A DNA stretch of 64,000 nucleotides from Prorocentrum cordatum (GCA_963575745.1 CAUYUJ010001368.1:38042-102041); one strand, 5' to 3'; shown: positions 1 to 11,724, numbered from the stretch's first letter. Notes: generated from the letters alone by a model not told the origin. Translations and numbers: made by a program.

Positions 1-290
1 CGTTGGGCCCCGTCCGACAGGAATCCCGCGGACAATCTGCCTCGAGGTTTCTACGACCTCAAACCGCAGGGCGAACCTGGAGCGACCCCGGCCAATGTTC
101 TTCGACGTCGCGCCACTGGCCATGATTCCCCACCTCCAGCCGCCCCGAGCTCCCCCGACCTCGACGCACTCAGCCCCCTGCCAGACGCGAACCTTGGCGG
201 TGACCCAGGGCAGCTGGACGGCGGGGGCGGCTGCCTTCTTGGCGGCGGCTCCGTCGGCGATGCGCACCCGGTATCCGACGTCATCGCGCA

Positions 291-1309
291 ATGCGGAGGC
301 TCCCCCAGGGCTCGCGCCGTCTGACGCTCTTCGAGGGCAGCTCGGCCGCGGATGCGACTCGGGAGGGCGACTTCAAGAAGATGCGCGCGTTCCTGGGATG
401 GGCCGCGGAGTCGAGGCTGCACTGGGCGACCCCAGGTGGCAGGCCAGACGCGATGGCCACGCGCACAGAACTGCCGTTTCTCAGGGGCACGGCGAGGGGC
501 GCGGCCAGCAAGACGTCGGCGGCTGCGAAGCCCCACTACCCCAAGGTCAAATGCCACGGGGGCCAGGGCCCGCCGCGCCTTTCCAGGGCGCTCGCAGGCT
601 GTGCCAAGGGGGCGCTCCGAAAGACCCGCTTGCCCGCGCCGCGCGCGCGCTGGCGCCGCTGACCACGGTCGAGCACCTCCTCTGGAGCAGCCTGCTCGAG
701 CGGGCGCCGGCAGCGCTTCTGGCCTTCTACGAGTACCTCCGGCCAGGCGGGCGCGACCCGCTGACGGCGCTGCAGCTGGCGCCGCTCGCGGCTGCTGCGG
801 GCCCCAAATCGGCTCAACGGGGCCTTCTCCCAGGGCCAGCGGAGCCCCAGAAGCCGAAGAAGGCGAATGCGCGGGACGACAGGGTCGCCCTCAAGGGCCT
901 CGGCTTCCTCCACGCGCGCCTTCTCCAGCTGACGCTGAGGCGCCGCCCGTCGAGCCGGAGGATCCGGGCTCTCCCGCCAGGCGACGCCGCGGCGAAGCTC
1001 CGGGAGGAGCCCGGGGAGTTGAGGGCGGCGGCGGCCACGGGCGTCACCGCCGACGGCCCGCGGCGCGGCGGCGCCTCGCTCGGCCCGAGGGCCAAGAGGC
1101 GGAGCGTCCTGCAGGTCTGGGCGAGCGACAGGCGGCACAGCGACGCCACGCCGAAGAGACCCAGCAAGTCGGCGCGGGCCTCGGCGGAGCTACACGTGGC
1201 CACTGGCGCCGCTCCAGGGGCAGGCCCGCACCGGAGCGACAGCGAGGTGAAGGCGAGGCTTCGCCGCATTCTGCGGTGCGCTCTGGAGTCGGCATCGCCC
1301 AGTCGATAG
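291..1309 (+). pseudogene. Decayed tyrosine recombinase-like gene
   Basis: Two reading frames together resemble the tyrosine-recombinase-like proteins that recur in dinoflagellate genomes. The frame from 291 to about 650 holds the N-terminal SAM-like part (AFLGWAAESRL, then FLRGTARGAASKTSAAAKPHY). The frame continuing to 1309 holds the start of the catalytic domain (LLAFYEYLRPGG) and the C-terminal part (GGASLGPRAKRRSVLQVWASDRR). A frameshift near 640-660 separates them, and the segment where the RRY-E-K catalytic tyrosine would lie reads RHSDATPKRPSK, so the nucleophile is not recognisable. I take it as a non-functional copy. The family assignment is by recalled pattern, not search; the start upstream of 291 is uncertain. 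Confidence 0.55.
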
Positions 1310-2083
1310 CAGTTGTTCTTGGAGCCTCTCGCTGGTGAAGCGGGGATGTCCAGGGGCATGCGGCCCGCTGGCTTCGCCTTTGTTTCAGTAGACGTCGTGA
1401 AACAGCCCTGGTTAAATTTGAACCATCCCGTCTTTCAGAAGATACCCTTTGGCTGGATCACCAGTATGTCGCGGTTGCTGCGTGGATGGGGACCCCACGC
1501 TGCACATGGTCCCGGGCCCACCGTGGCCCCCCAGGATCCAGCTGGCGTCGTCTGCGTAGCGCTTCGCATGAGGCCTGTACGCGCGGGGAAACGCCCACTT
1601 CGAGTCCTGTTTGAGGGCCGTTCGGGCCTGCCTCCATGTTCGGGCCCTCGTGGCCCTCGAAATCCCTGGGCCCAGCTGGATGTGGAAGGCTCCCCAGTTT
1701 GCGCGGTTGTTCAGCAGGGTTGCCAGCCACGGTTGCGTCGCTCGCCGACTGCTGCGGATCGGGGGCCAGGTGGCGCAAGAGAACTCGTGCGCAGGTCTGG
1801 GCCCCCAGCTTCTCTATGAGTTTGCCTGCTCTCTGTCATGGCCGAGGGGGAGTGTGTAGTCATTCTGGGAAGCCCCACATCGCCTTGACAGCATTGGACC
1901 AGATCTTTCTTAAATTGTGGACACGTGTCGTTGAGCCTTCTCCTCGTCGGTGTTGTGCCTGTCTTGCCCGAGCCACGAAACGATGCATTGACTCCACTTG
2001 CCTCTGCCGTCTCCGACAGATCTGTGAAGTAAAATTCCGTTACGCGGCTGTCGCCAGAAACTTAGTCGGGGTGATCTGCGGTC
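1310..2083. other. Intergenic, no gene recognised
   Basis: Several short open frames exist on both strands but none shows a recognisable domain or a consistent coding pattern. It may include the 3' flank of the recombinase remnant. Confidence 0.4.
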
Positions 2084-2550
2084 TCTTCTCTCTCCTCCTC
2101 GTTCGTGTGTGTATGTTTGTGGTGTTGTGTCTGTGGTGCCGTGGCGTGTCCGTGTCGTTCGCCCGTCTCCCTCCTTCGTCCTTCTAGCCGAACTCTGCCC
2201 AGGTGCCGCCCTGTCCTACTGGATCCGCCTGGCCCGAGACACACAAAAGAGTCTCCTGGCCAGGGTTAGTGTCACGATGGGCAGTTCTTGAGCAGTAATC
2301 GTAAAACGAGAGGGCCGCTCGGTTTGCAACCGCCACGGCTCAAGTCATTTTTTTTGCCCGCCCTCTACCGCCCTTGTTTGGGGTTTTTTTCTCTCTCCTC
2401 CCCGTTCGTGTGTGTATGTGTGTGTGGTGTTGTGTTTGTGGTGCCGTGGCGTGTCTGTGTCGCTCGCCCGTCTCCTTCTTTCGTCGGTTTGGCCGTCCGC
2501 CAGGCCCAAGACACACAAAGGAGTCTCCTGGCCAGGGTTGGTGTCACGAT
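2084..2550. repeat. Direct duplication (two ~160-195 bp copies)
   Basis: Positions 2084-2278 and 2389-2550 are near-identical. Both contain a CTCTCTCCTC start, a GTTCGTGTGTGTATG stretch, GGTGCCGTGGCGTGT, and an end with AGTCTCCTGGCCAGGGTT and GTGTCACGAT. The first copy carries about 30 extra bases in its middle. The word CCTGGCCAGG near the end of each copy is a perfect palindrome. The copies are about 110 bp apart. Confidence 0.85.
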
Positions 2551-2760
2551 CATCTTCATAATCATCATCACCATCATAAGCATCGTCACCATCATCAGCA
2601 GCATCACCACCACAACCATCATCATCATCGGCACCGTTATCAGCATCATAATCATATCCTGTGTGGCCGAGATTAATGTGCAAAGAAGCCTGCCAGGATC
2701 ACCATCATCATCATCGTCGTCGTTCTGATCGTCGTCGCCATCGTCATTGTTATCCGTCTC
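2549..2760. repeat. CAT/ATC trinucleotide microsatellite
   Basis: Imperfect CAT/ATC repeats run from the end of the second duplicate to about 2656 and resume at about 2700-2760 as ATC/GTC. The long His-rich, Met-rich or Ile-rich open frames here come from the repeat. Confidence 0.9.
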
Positions 2761-2870
2761 TCCCGTGGCGTCTCCCTCCTCATCTTCCCTTGCTACCTTC
2801 AGTTACCTACCCCCACGGAAACTGCTGGGAGCCTCTGAATACAGCCGATTGTCTCCTAATGCTTTCGGAA

Positions 2871-2909
2871 AACAGGGAGGGGCAGGGGGAGGAGGAGGAG
2901 GAGGAGGAG

Positions 2910-2940
<31 letters not shown>

Positions 2941-2976
2941 CAGACGAAGAGGAGGGGAAGGCAGAGGATAACGAGG
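2871..2976. repeat. GGA/GAG microsatellite
   Basis: A purine-only tract of GAG units that reads as poly-Glu, poly-Gly or poly-Arg in the three frames; not evidence for a gene. Confidence 0.9.
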
Positions 2977-4489
2977 AGGCGCCCCATTCTTCGCCTCGAG
3001 AACGAGGGGGAGGAGGGCCCCTATCTCCCCCATTCCCTGTCCTCCGCGGAGCGGCGCCGAGGTTTCCGACATCGCCCGGGCGGTCCCCTTGCCGAATCTC
3101 TTGCTGGAGGCGGTGGTTGCCACCGCCGCGGCCGCCTTCGTCGTGGGAATCGACGTCGTCGACGCCAGAAGAGCAGGAAAAAGTGGACGGGAGGAAAGAA
3201 GGGGGGAAGGGCGGGGAGAGGGAGGGAGGAGGAGAGAAGATGGAAGGATGGTGCTCCGGAGCAAAGATAGATTGGCCTCGCATGTGTTCGATTTGACAGG
3301 CCGGCATCGCTCCCCGCCCCTTCCCTGGACTTGACGGTGATATCTTGAGATGGCACCAGACAGGATACGTGACAGCTTGGTTGCTCAATATCGCAGATGC
3401 TTAGCAGGTGTCGCACTGCGCAGCAGCAGCTGCGTATAGTACCTGACCCTCCGTCCAGGAGCTCTGGTATATACCGCGCTCGCGGGCGGAGGAGATTGCA
3501 GGGCACTCATTGGGCAGGCAGTTGTGATCCTTTTCGTCTTGACACGGGCGGACTTGAGGCCCCCTCCTCAGCGCACGCTACAGAAACGCTCGGGAATGGC
3601 CCGCCACTGCTCAAGGCGAAGAAGCAAACAAAGCTGACATCGGCGGCGCGCACAAGGGAGAGGCGCGAGGGAGGCCCTCCTTCCAAGAAGGCGTGGGGCC
3701 CCTGAGAAGGCAGGGCAGAGGCCTTTGCCTTCCAAGCAGCCCCCGCCTTCCCCCCCCTCGCATTCTCAGAAGGCCACACCTCCCGCGCCACCCGCATGTG
3801 CGAGCCGCCAGAGATATCTTCTTCCTCCTTCATCCTCCCCTCGCGCACGGCAAGACCGACGGGCCGTACATGGCGCCGGAGTCGCACCGCGGCGAGGAGT
3901 GCCACCCAGGAGAATTTTTCTCAGGGCGGGCGGAGGGAGAGCTTGAAGAGGAGAGCGAGGGAGAAGAGAGGCAGAGAGGGAGAGGGAGGGCCAGAGCGAG
4001 AGTGACAGGGAGGGGCAGGAGGGGACAGGCACCAGAGGTTGGTAGAGCCCCCACCCTGCCAGGAGAGTATCAAACGCACCAGCTCGGGTTACGTAGGCGT
4101 GCAAGTGGAACCCAAAGAAAATGTAGCGGCGGCTTCTGTCGTTTCCTCGCCCTCTTCCTCTTCCTCTTCACCCCCTCCTCTCCTAATGGCGGTTGTACTT
4201 CTGGCATGGGCCAGGGTTTCAAGCAGCCGATACACGTGGCAGCTGTGTTTGGCAACCACGCTGCCCTCTCTCCCTCCTGGTCGTCCTCGTCTCTCCACCT
4301 CCTCCTGCTCCTCCTACGGCGGTAGCTGTCTTGTGCCCAGGCGATTTGGGCACTGCACACGCCAACTTCAGGCAACACACTGCGTGTGCGAGCCAAGGCT
4401 TTCGGCTTTCTCTCCGCACCGCCATGGCCAGGACGGATGGCGCTCGCCAGCAGGCAGGAGGTTGGGTCCAGCCATAGCCAGGATCGCGC
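2977..4489. other. Low-complexity intergenic, no gene recognised
   Basis: Purine-rich and pyrimidine-rich blocks alternate. Open frames on both strands are compositionally biased and show no domain. Confidence 0.4.
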
Positions 4490-4521
4490 ACCTTGGCGCC
4501 AGCATCCTAGATGCTGGCGCC
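4490..4521 (+). promoter_or_regulatory. LINE 5' leader word with perfect inverted repeat
   Basis: The 11-bp word GGCGCCAGCAT (4495-4505) is followed after CCTAG by its exact reverse complement (4511-4521), giving a potential hairpin. The 19-nt word ACCTTGGCGCCAGCATCCT at 4490-4508 recurs exactly at 35644-35662, just ahead of ORF1 of LINE A. This suggests a shared 5'-UTR or promoter element of these LINEs. Confidence 0.6.
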
Positions 4522-4682
4522 GAGGAACGTTCAAGGAACGTACGCCCCACTATTAGATTCGAGCGATTCCTGGTGCGACCGACTCCGGCCGCCATGGCGG
4601 TGCATTTTGGCATGCAGGCTGCAGCCCCGCCAGCCGCCCCACTGGGCTGGCTGCCAGCGCCGATGCGGGGGGGACCTCCGAC

Positions 4683-5400
4683 TTGCCGCAGGACCGCATC
4701 GATGGCATGGACATCGAGGCCGATAACTCGGGCGCCACGCAGAGCATGGCGGCCCTGCAGGTGGAACCAGCGGTGCGGCCAGCAGGGCTGGCGGCGGCAG
4801 CATCGGCCGAGCCCATCTTGACATCTTTGCCCGAGAAGCTGTTGCAGGACTTTGTCGCCGTGGATCCGTGGAGAAGGCTTGGCTTGGCGATGTACGAAGG
4901 ACGGGAGCCCACGCTACTGGTCATCGCAGCCCGGAAGGGGACCGCCCTGCTTCTCGAGAGCTTGGCGGCGCAGGCCAATTGGAACATCGCCGATAAGCAG
5001 CACGTTGAGCACTTCATGCAGGCTGTCGAATCGGCCGCCCAGCACTGTGGAGCAGAGATTCCGGCCATTCTGCGGGAGAGGCGCAAGATGAAGGCCAGCA
5101 AGCTCCCCTTTGTACAAGGAACTTGGCCTTCATGCGCTACGGTTTCTTGCTCATCAGGGCACGGACGGAGGGCGAGCTCATGCTTACGCAGTGGTCCAAC
5201 GTCTTGGGCACGGATGCTCTCACCAGGCAGCAGATCCGCGACGTCCGAAGCATCGCGGTGCTTGCGGAGAGGTGACGATCAGGTCTGGGACTGGCTGAAG
5301 GGCAAGCGCGTCACGATGTGGGCTCTGGAGGACCAGAACGCCTTGAACAGGTGTCTGTCGTCGCTGCCTCGACGGGCTGCGCCTGGCAGTCGACCCAAGT
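4683..5400 (+). pseudogene. LINE ORF1-like reading frame, frameshifted
   Basis: The frame from ATG 4683 encodes an alpha-helical-looking segment (EPILTSLPEKLLQDFVAVD, then ADKQHVEHFMQAVESAAQH). It shifts near 5115 into another frame (FMRYGFLLIRARTEGELM) that ends at a stop near 5275, and returns to the first frame around 5265 (DDQVWDWLKGKRVTMWALED). It sits between the LINE leader and the endonuclease, the expected place for ORF1. I do not recognise a zinc finger here, unlike LINEs A and B. The function, presumably RNA binding, is inferred from position only. Confidence 0.45.
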
Positions 5401-6635
5401 CTCTTCGCCTTGTAACCCCGATCGCCTTCCTGCCGGGCATGTCCACGATTGCAGGCATCACGGACTTATGGTGGCATCCTTTACTGAGCGACAAATCGCT
5501 TATGGTGTCGCTTTTGAGAGGTTGTACGTTCACAACGGCCCCCATGGAGATGGTCGATTCTGGACCCAGCGGCCTTCGATCACTCCGAGCCGGCCTGGCC
5601 ATTTTTACCATCCAGGTCGACGTCCCTCGATCACCACCTCGGCTTTCAATCCTCAAGCTCCTTTGCTTCAACTTCGAGCAGCACAGACAGCCACGATCGA
5701 TATCCAGGGGACAGACCTCCCGATGTTGATGGCCCTTTCTCCAGGGCCCGTCGCTCCAGAAAGTCATCTCGCGACACCCCTGGCGAAGCGTCCTTGGCAC
5801 GCGAGAAATTCCTCGGGCCTGCGCGGACATCCCCTTCCCAGACTCCCACACCGATTTGCACATACAACTGCTTCTGCGTCGGCTTCAGCGCAATCGACTT
5901 CCAGGACACGCACATTGGAGCAGGCACTCGATCTACGAGGCGGGCGATGCCATGATACTGGAAGCTTCCGCCCCGAACAATTTGCGTAGGCACTGGGCTC
6001 CTTGCACGCAGATGGTAGCGATCAGAAGCAGCAAGCAGATCACAAAACTCTTGGTCGCGACCGAGGTCGAGGCCCATGTGCGGAGAGCCACCATGGACGA
6101 AATGACGGCGAGGACGCCAGGGAGACATCCGCGCGGCTCAAGTGGAAGGCCTCCCGGAATGGCGGCCGCGCAATCGCCGCCCCGATTGCCGCGACCGCGG
6201 CTCTGGCAGCCCCCCACCGACAGGGCGCCAAGAATGCTTCCAGCATGGACTACCTGACGGACGCGTTGGTCAAGGGGGGGGTCGGCAGGGAGGACGGCGC
6301 TGTCATGGCGCTGCTCCTGAACCACCTGGTCCAGCACACAGGGCTTCGCTTGAAGGAAACTGATTACACTGGGGACCCAAAGCACGGAGAGCACGTCCAC
6401 CTGGCCACCAAGGACGCCGATGCCCCGCCTGGGAGGCTGCGATAGGCGTTAGCTAGCGGGGAGGAGGTGCGGGAAGCAGACGCTGCCTTGCACGGCCAAA
6501 CTCTCCAGGTCGGTAACAATCCCATCGGCATCGAGGAGGACAACTATTGAATATCGAGCCAGGGCGCGCCGGGAAACGGCCTCAGGAGGCGGGGCTAGGC
6601 GCCGCCCGCCCCCCCCGCAACCATCGGGCACATGC
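5401..6635 (+). other. LINE internal region, decayed coding suspected
   Basis: Between the ORF1-like part and the endonuclease are disjoint fragments such as SSMDYLTDALVKGGVGREDG (about 6240-6300) in one frame. No domain is recognisable. It is probably the C-terminal part of ORF1 or the linker to ORF2. Confidence 0.3.
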
Positions 6636-7061
6636 GTGGGGGAATTCGTTTTTGGGCGGACGAGGGCATGGGCGGTTGGGCCCCCTCCGCCACCATGCGT
6701 CCACGTCCTTCTACGGAGGGGCCGCGTCGACTTGGCCACGCTGGTTTTCATCATTCTGGTAGTCATGTATCTTCGAATTCGTTTTCCTTCTCATCTCTTT
6801 CGGGCGCAACGGCTTCATCTACTTCGGCTTCTTGGGGTCGTCTTCTGCCGCGGCCGCCGATCCCCCTCTTCGGGGCGGGCGACGCCTGGCCACGACATCT
6901 GGGAGATCCTTTGTGCGGTGCCCCACTTAGCCTTTATCGCAGGCAGCGCCTGACCGCGTGCTCCGGCAGCGGCGGACTCGCGCAGACACGGGCAATATCG
7001 ATGCGATCTTCGCTGCATCACCTGGGACACCCAGGCTTCCTTCCCGACGAACGACAGTCGT

Positions 7062-8153
7062 CGGGAGGCCAAGCCCCGCTACGTCAGCTCCTCGATGGGG
7101 CGGTGCGACGCGCTATTTGTCACGGAAGTTCACGGTACCACAGGGGCACACGAAGCGCGGCGACCACCGTCAGGGCGCTCAGCTTGGTGGTCTGCGGGCC
7201 CCACCACCCGGCATGCCGGCGTCGGCATTATCATCGCGAACTCTTTCCTAGCGAACTTCGAAGAGAAGCCCCAGTGGACAATCACCCAGCCAGGGCGCGC
7301 TGGGAAGCTGGCACTTCGCGGGCGCCAGGGGGCTGAGTTGGACCTCTACGGCGCGCGCCCTTCACGCCGGGACAGATGCACCTCTTTTCCTGTGCTCCGT
7401 GATCATTTTCGGCAGCGCGTTGGATCAGCGACGTCTCGCCCCGACGCTGCACTTACCATTTTGGGAGATGGTTTCAAGCGGGCACCGGCCGCTCCAGATA
7501 GGCGCGCGACGACCACGGCAACGGCCACAGGGCAGCGAGACCACAGGGGGGAAAACCATGTCCGATCCGTCTTGGCTCAGCCTTTCAAGCGCCACGAGAT
7601 GCACCAGCGGGACATGACGCGCGCCAGTGCTACAGTCGCGGCTGGACCGGCTCTATGGAACCCAGCGCGCGCGCGAACAGCTCGACCAGGAGCTCAAGGC
7701 CGTTGCTTTGGAGTGGCAGCCTGAACTCTCCGGCCATCGAGCAGTCCTCTTTTCTCGGCGAGCTCCGCAGAGACCGATGACAGACGACGTGGGGCTCGCG
7801 GACGGGGCCATCAACCACGTGGACTTCAAGCGCAGGGCGGCTCTGGACTACCACGAGAAGCGCCGGGCTGAGCCAGGGGCGAAGGGACTGAGGTCATTCA
7901 GGCTGCTCAAAACATCCCTGCAGGAGGATGGCGGCCGCCTTTGCCGCGCGCCATGCCGCCGCTGAGTTGGAGGACCGGCTCGGCGCCACGATGAACTATA
8001 TACGGGCTGCAGAGAATGGAGCCACGGGGGGGATCTCCCCCTGTCTCGAACGCCCCCCAGCTGCGCGGGACTTCGTGGACAACCCGCAAGAGGCACCAGG
8101 CAATCTCCCCGTGCATTTGCGGGGTGTCCGCGGCCACGCCCGCGAGCGCGCTT
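7062..8153 (+). pseudogene. LINE ORF2 N-terminal part: APE-like endonuclease
   Basis: A frame around 7095 gives CDALFVTEVHGTTGAHEARR, matching the first strand and catalytic Glu (LQE-x-H type) of AP-endonuclease-like domains of LINEs, followed by HAGVGIIIANSFL, the usual second conserved block. Two frameshifts follow (about 7630 and 7930). The last frame, DRLGATMNYIRAAENG through RGHARERA, is the linker toward the reverse transcriptase. It ends at the giant transposon boundary at 8153; its continuation starts at 27882. The endonuclease nicks target DNA to prime reverse transcription. This copy is broken. Confidence 0.6.
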
Positions 8154-8185
8154 CCCAGAGGTCTGGAAGGACTGTTTTTTAGTCC
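8154..8185 (+). repeat. Left terminal inverted repeat
   Basis: Begins CCCAGAGGTCTG and ends with GGACTGTTTTTTAGTCC (8169-8185), whose exact reverse complement is at 27848-27864. The GGACT/AGTCC pair also makes the end a small hairpin. Confidence 0.8.
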
Positions 8186-8300
8186 GGTGATTATGTTATG
8201 TATGTTGGTCATTATTTATAGTCCCCTTACATATTCGTGTTACATGGTAGTTCGTTAGTTATATACAGTTATTGTTTTTTTTGCTCTGCGCGGAAATGAT
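8186..8300. promoter_or_regulatory. AT-rich left subterminal region
   Basis: Clearly AT-richer than the rest of the window. It contains TATTTATAGTCC at 8213-8224, a word repeated at 27796-27807 near the other end. Subterminal copies of short words commonly serve as transposase binding sites; that role is inferred. Confidence 0.5.
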
Positions 8301-8384
8301 TGACGGTTTGAGCCAAGATGGCCAGTGGATACACGATCGTGCACGCACCTTCTTGAGCCATAACAAGAGAGCACGGCTCGAGGA

Positions 8385-8854
8385 GGATGGAGGAAGAGGT
8401 CGAGGAGGATGAGGACGAGGTCGAGGGGACGAGGGAAGGGGGAGATGGAACGAAGTAGTGGAAAAAGGGGGCACGAGTGTGCGTGGACCGTGACATGCAT
8501 GCAACGCTTGGCTTTCGAAAACCTTTCCAGGCCCCAGGGCTGTCCAGGAGCGAAAATATCTGCCCGCGGGAAGGGCGCGACGCACTGGTCATCAAAAACC
8601 AAGCATTGTGCATTATGGGGGCAATTCCACGTGCGCATCTTGCACATGGTTGTAGAAGAGGATGATCGGGGAGGAAGGGGGGGGCGAAGGGGGGGGAAGA
8701 TGATAAGAACGAGAACGAGATAAAGTATGAAAGGGGGGATGGGGAGGACGATAAAGGAGAAAGAGGATAGGGAGGAGGAGGAGGAGGAACAAAAGGGGGA
8801 TGGGGAGGATGAGTAGTCGTAGTAGCAGTAGTAGTAGTAATAATAGTAGTAGTG

Positions 8855-8900
<46 letters not shown>

Positions 8901-9190
8901 GAGGAGGAGGAGGAGGAGGAGGAGGAGAAATATGAGGGGGGGGGGGGAACATGAGGAGGGATAAGACGATTACGACTAATAATAATAAGAAGGCAATGAC
9001 CAGTAATAACACGAAACGTAAGAATAATACTGCGACGAAGACGACGAGAATTGGGAGGGGGAGTTGGATGGGGGAGGAGGAAGATGAGGAGACGCATGAA
9101 GGGGGAGGAGACAGGAGGAGGAGGAGGTGGAGTAGGAGAAGGAGCAGGAAACGCATGAAAAGGAGGAGAAGGAGGAAGAGAAAGATGACG
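8385..9190. repeat. Purine-rich block with (AGT)n core
   Basis: GGA-rich sequence with a nearly pure AGT/TAG run at about 8813-8900 and GGA runs on either side. Long Ser/Tyr/Thr or Pro/Ser open frames on the minus strand are repeat artefacts. Confidence 0.85.
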
Positions 9191-9314
9191 ACACGCAGGA
9201 GAGGAGAGCCATCACAATTTCCACGCGACGACGGGCCGCAGGTCGTCTGTACTGCACCTGCGCCCGTGATTGACGCGCGGCGGCGGCGGCCGCCGCCGCC
9301 GCGTCTGGCTGGCC

Positions 9315-9596
9315 TCATCGGCTCCTCTGGCCGCGAGTCCTCCTGCGCCTCCTCCGCCGCCTGCCTTCTCCGCCTGGGCTCTTGGCCACGACCCGCGCTC
9401 CTTGGCGCAGTCCTTGCTCGCTCGTCGGAGCGCCCCTGGATGAGTCGGTCCTCGGCGTACCTCCTTTCACCAGCGATAGTGATCCGTTGTGCCACCTGAC
9501 TGTGATGCCATCCTCCGTGATGGCACTGATGTTGCCCGTCTTGCCTTTGAAGGCGACGTCGTCGCCGACGCAGACGTGGCGCTCGAATCTGTGCAC
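9315..9596 (-). CDS. Small KOW/Tudor-like ORF, transposon cargo
   Basis: The 93-codon frame has a compact N-terminal beta-rich segment, VGDDVAFKGKTGNISAITED then GITVRWHNGSLSLVKGG. It resembles a KOW/SH3-like barrel: a VGD-V-x-KG-x-G turn followed by two strands. After about residue 45 it becomes basic and Arg-rich (poly-Arg from the repeat). The start is a GTG or an exon border, so this may be one exon of a larger gene. The role is unknown; such barrels bind nucleic acid or modified peptides. It is the last coding block at the left end of the transposon. Confidence 0.45.
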   Translation of the reverse strand: MHRFERHVCVGDDVAFKGKTGNISAITEDGITVRWHNGSLSLVKGGTPRTDSSRGAPTSEQGLRQGARVVAKSPGGEGRRRRRRRRTRGQRSR

Positions 9597-9667
9597 GAGG
9601 CCGCCCTCGTGGGAACAGATGCACGGCCGCGTCGAGCAGAGACGGGAAGCAAGGTGGACGTGGGCGA

Positions 9668-9865
9668 CGGGGGGAGGAGGATGATGAGGAGGAGGAGGAG
9701 GACGGAAGAGGATGAATGGGGATGATGGGGGGAGGTGGAGGGGGAGGGGGAGGCGGAGGAGGAGGAGGAGGAGGAAGAAGAGGAGCAGGATGATGAGATG
9801 GAAGGGGGGAGTGGATGAGGAGACGGAGGAGGATGACGGGGAGGACGAGGAGGGTCAGGATGAGG
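9668..9865. repeat. GGA microsatellite-like tract
   Basis: Purine-rich GGA/GAGGAT repeats; no coding signal. Confidence 0.85.
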
Positions 9866-9874
9866 ATGCGGTTG

Positions 9875-9936
9875 GTACCGATCATCGATTGTCACCGCTA
9901 ACGGTGAACATCGATGAGTGTCGGTGACCACCGCCG
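9875..9936. repeat. ATCGGTGA-family palindromic block (a)
   Basis: Contains ACCGATCATCGAT, TCACCG, CGGTGAACATCGATGAG and TCGGTGACCACCG, alternating the word CGGTGA and its reverse complement. It lies just beyond the coding block that ends near 9940 on the minus strand. Confidence 0.65.
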
Positions 9937-9939
9937 TTG

Positions 9940-11580
9940 TGCGATGGACGGGGATGCAGCGCGAGCGAGGGTCCTGCGCATCCGCTGTCCTCCTCGGCAG
10001 CTTCCAGCAGTCTGGCGGCACCTTCCCGCGCCTCCGCACCCACTCGCCGCCCGTGTTCCTCTCCAGGAGCAGCTCGGCGGCCTGCTCAGCCTAAGAGGAG
10101 AGAGGCGAGAGGAGGGCAACACATAAGGAACACGCGAGGAGGGATTGATGACTCCAACCGTGTAGTCGGGGTAGGTGTAGTCGGAGCTGCGGCTGGAGCC
10201 CTCCACCTCGCTCAGCGCAGTGCCTCCTCCATGGGCGCCCTCGCTGTACTGGCTGCTGCGCGCCGCCTCCGCCGTCTGCATGGGCGTGCTCCTTGGCGCA
10301 TGGCTCCGACCACGCTGTCCAGCATCGTCCGACACAGGCACCACCGTGCGTACCGAACACCTGGAGCTGCTAGCAGGTATCTCTGTCGGACTTGGCAGCT
10401 CAGTCGGAGTGGGTATCTGAGTCGGACTGGACGGCGGCAGCCTCGACGCGGGCTCGGCGCGGCACCCCTCCGATTTCACCTCTGTCGACAACAGGGGGCG
10501 CATAGAGGAGGAGAAGGAAGCGGGTGAGGATGCGGATGATAAGGATGAATTTGAGGAGGCCGATTACACCGACGAGAATGAGGGATAACGAAGATTATCA
10601 GGACTAATCGGAACATTACTAGCATATGACAATGCGAGGAGGAAGAGGACGAGACGGATTAGAATGACGGGGATGACCTCAACGTCGTCGTCGACGGTCG
10701 CCGCCAATGCCATCTGCACGTCCAACAAGTATTGCCGATCGAGCATCTCATCGGTCTCGGCCACTAGATCCTCAGTTGCCGTGTCCACAGCGACTAGTTG
10801 TCTCCTCTGCCTATCTTTCTGCATGCCGATCAGCTCGCCGCTCAGAAGACGTTCTCGTAGTACTGCTTCGCGATGCTGATTGGTCGCGGTCGCCATCGCC
10901 TTGGCAGATCGCCGCGTGTCCTCCTCAGCCTTTGCCATGTAGATACGCTCCATGCGCTCTGCCCGCCTGGTGTCGCGCTCCTCCTGCTCCCGCTCCCTCT
11001 TCCGTGCCCGCAGCAGCTGCATTGCAGCCTCGAGGCGATCTGCGTCGACGGCGCTGGCGTCGCCGTCCACGTCCACGATGTCTGATCGCCATGTCGCCCG
11101 CGCCATCCTCCGCGGCGTCGTGCTCCTCCTCATCCTCCTCCTCCGATCAGCGCTCTCACCATCGTCACGTTCTCGGCGGCGGCCTCGACTCTCGCTCCGC
11201 CGCCTAGCCCTCCTGCCTGTGGATGAACGGGGCTGGGTGGGTATATAACGGGGGTGGGGAAGAGTGGTATTGGGATGGTGAGTGAGAGGATGCCCACCTT
11301 CTGGCCGAGAGCCAACCACGCTGGCGCTGACCAGGATGAGCCCCCGCCCGCTGTGGCCAGATGGCATTCGCAGCGGTGCCCCCCGTCTCCACGCGTGGCG
11401 GGGGGATGCGCCCGAGGCGCTCGAAGCCCAAGTGGCTGTGGGGGCAGCGGGTGGGATCCCCGACCGTCCCTTTCGACGTGATCGACAGCCCCCTCCTCCT
11501 CCCTCCTCGTCGTCGGTGTCCTCATCGGCATCCGTGTCATCATCCCCCCTCGTGCTCATCTTCCCACATGCCTCCTTCAT
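9940..11580 (-). CDS. Coiled-coil cargo protein, probably multi-exon
   Basis: The clearest part runs from an ATG at 11106 (MARATWRSDIVDVDG) through a long charged helix rich in Arg/Glu (REREQEERDTRRAERMERIY, then RREAVLRERLLSGEL-like spacing) and ends in a hydrophobic stretch near 10600. Two further minus-strand coding-looking blocks follow: 10503-10150 (Pro/Ser/Thr-rich) and 10100-9950 (TGGEWVRRRGKVPPDCWKLP). I infer exons of one gene but did not resolve the junctions. No catalytic motif is visible; a structural or DNA-binding accessory role is possible. Confidence 0.4.
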
Positions 11581-11724
11581 TCCCCGTCATCTGCACCCCC
11601 ACCTCCTCCAGGCCGTCACGTGCTGGACATATGTCGGTTGCGACCCCACGCGCACGCCCCCCCGTTGCAACCGAGCCAGACCCAGGGAGTCTGCGGAAAC
11701 ACGGCTGGCCTGTGACGGGCTACG

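Noticed and set aside
5279-5863. 194-codon minus-strand ORF inside the LINE
   Set aside because: Antisense to the LINE internal region and without recognisable domain; treated as a shadow frame.
8145-8168. Eight-base target-site duplication for the giant transposon
   Set aside because: Left and right 8-mers outside the TIRs differ; only TT is duplicated.
8269-9885. 538-codon minus-strand ORF
   Set aside because: Mostly translation of GGA/AGT microsatellites; only the KOW-like part in another frame (9315-9596) looks real.
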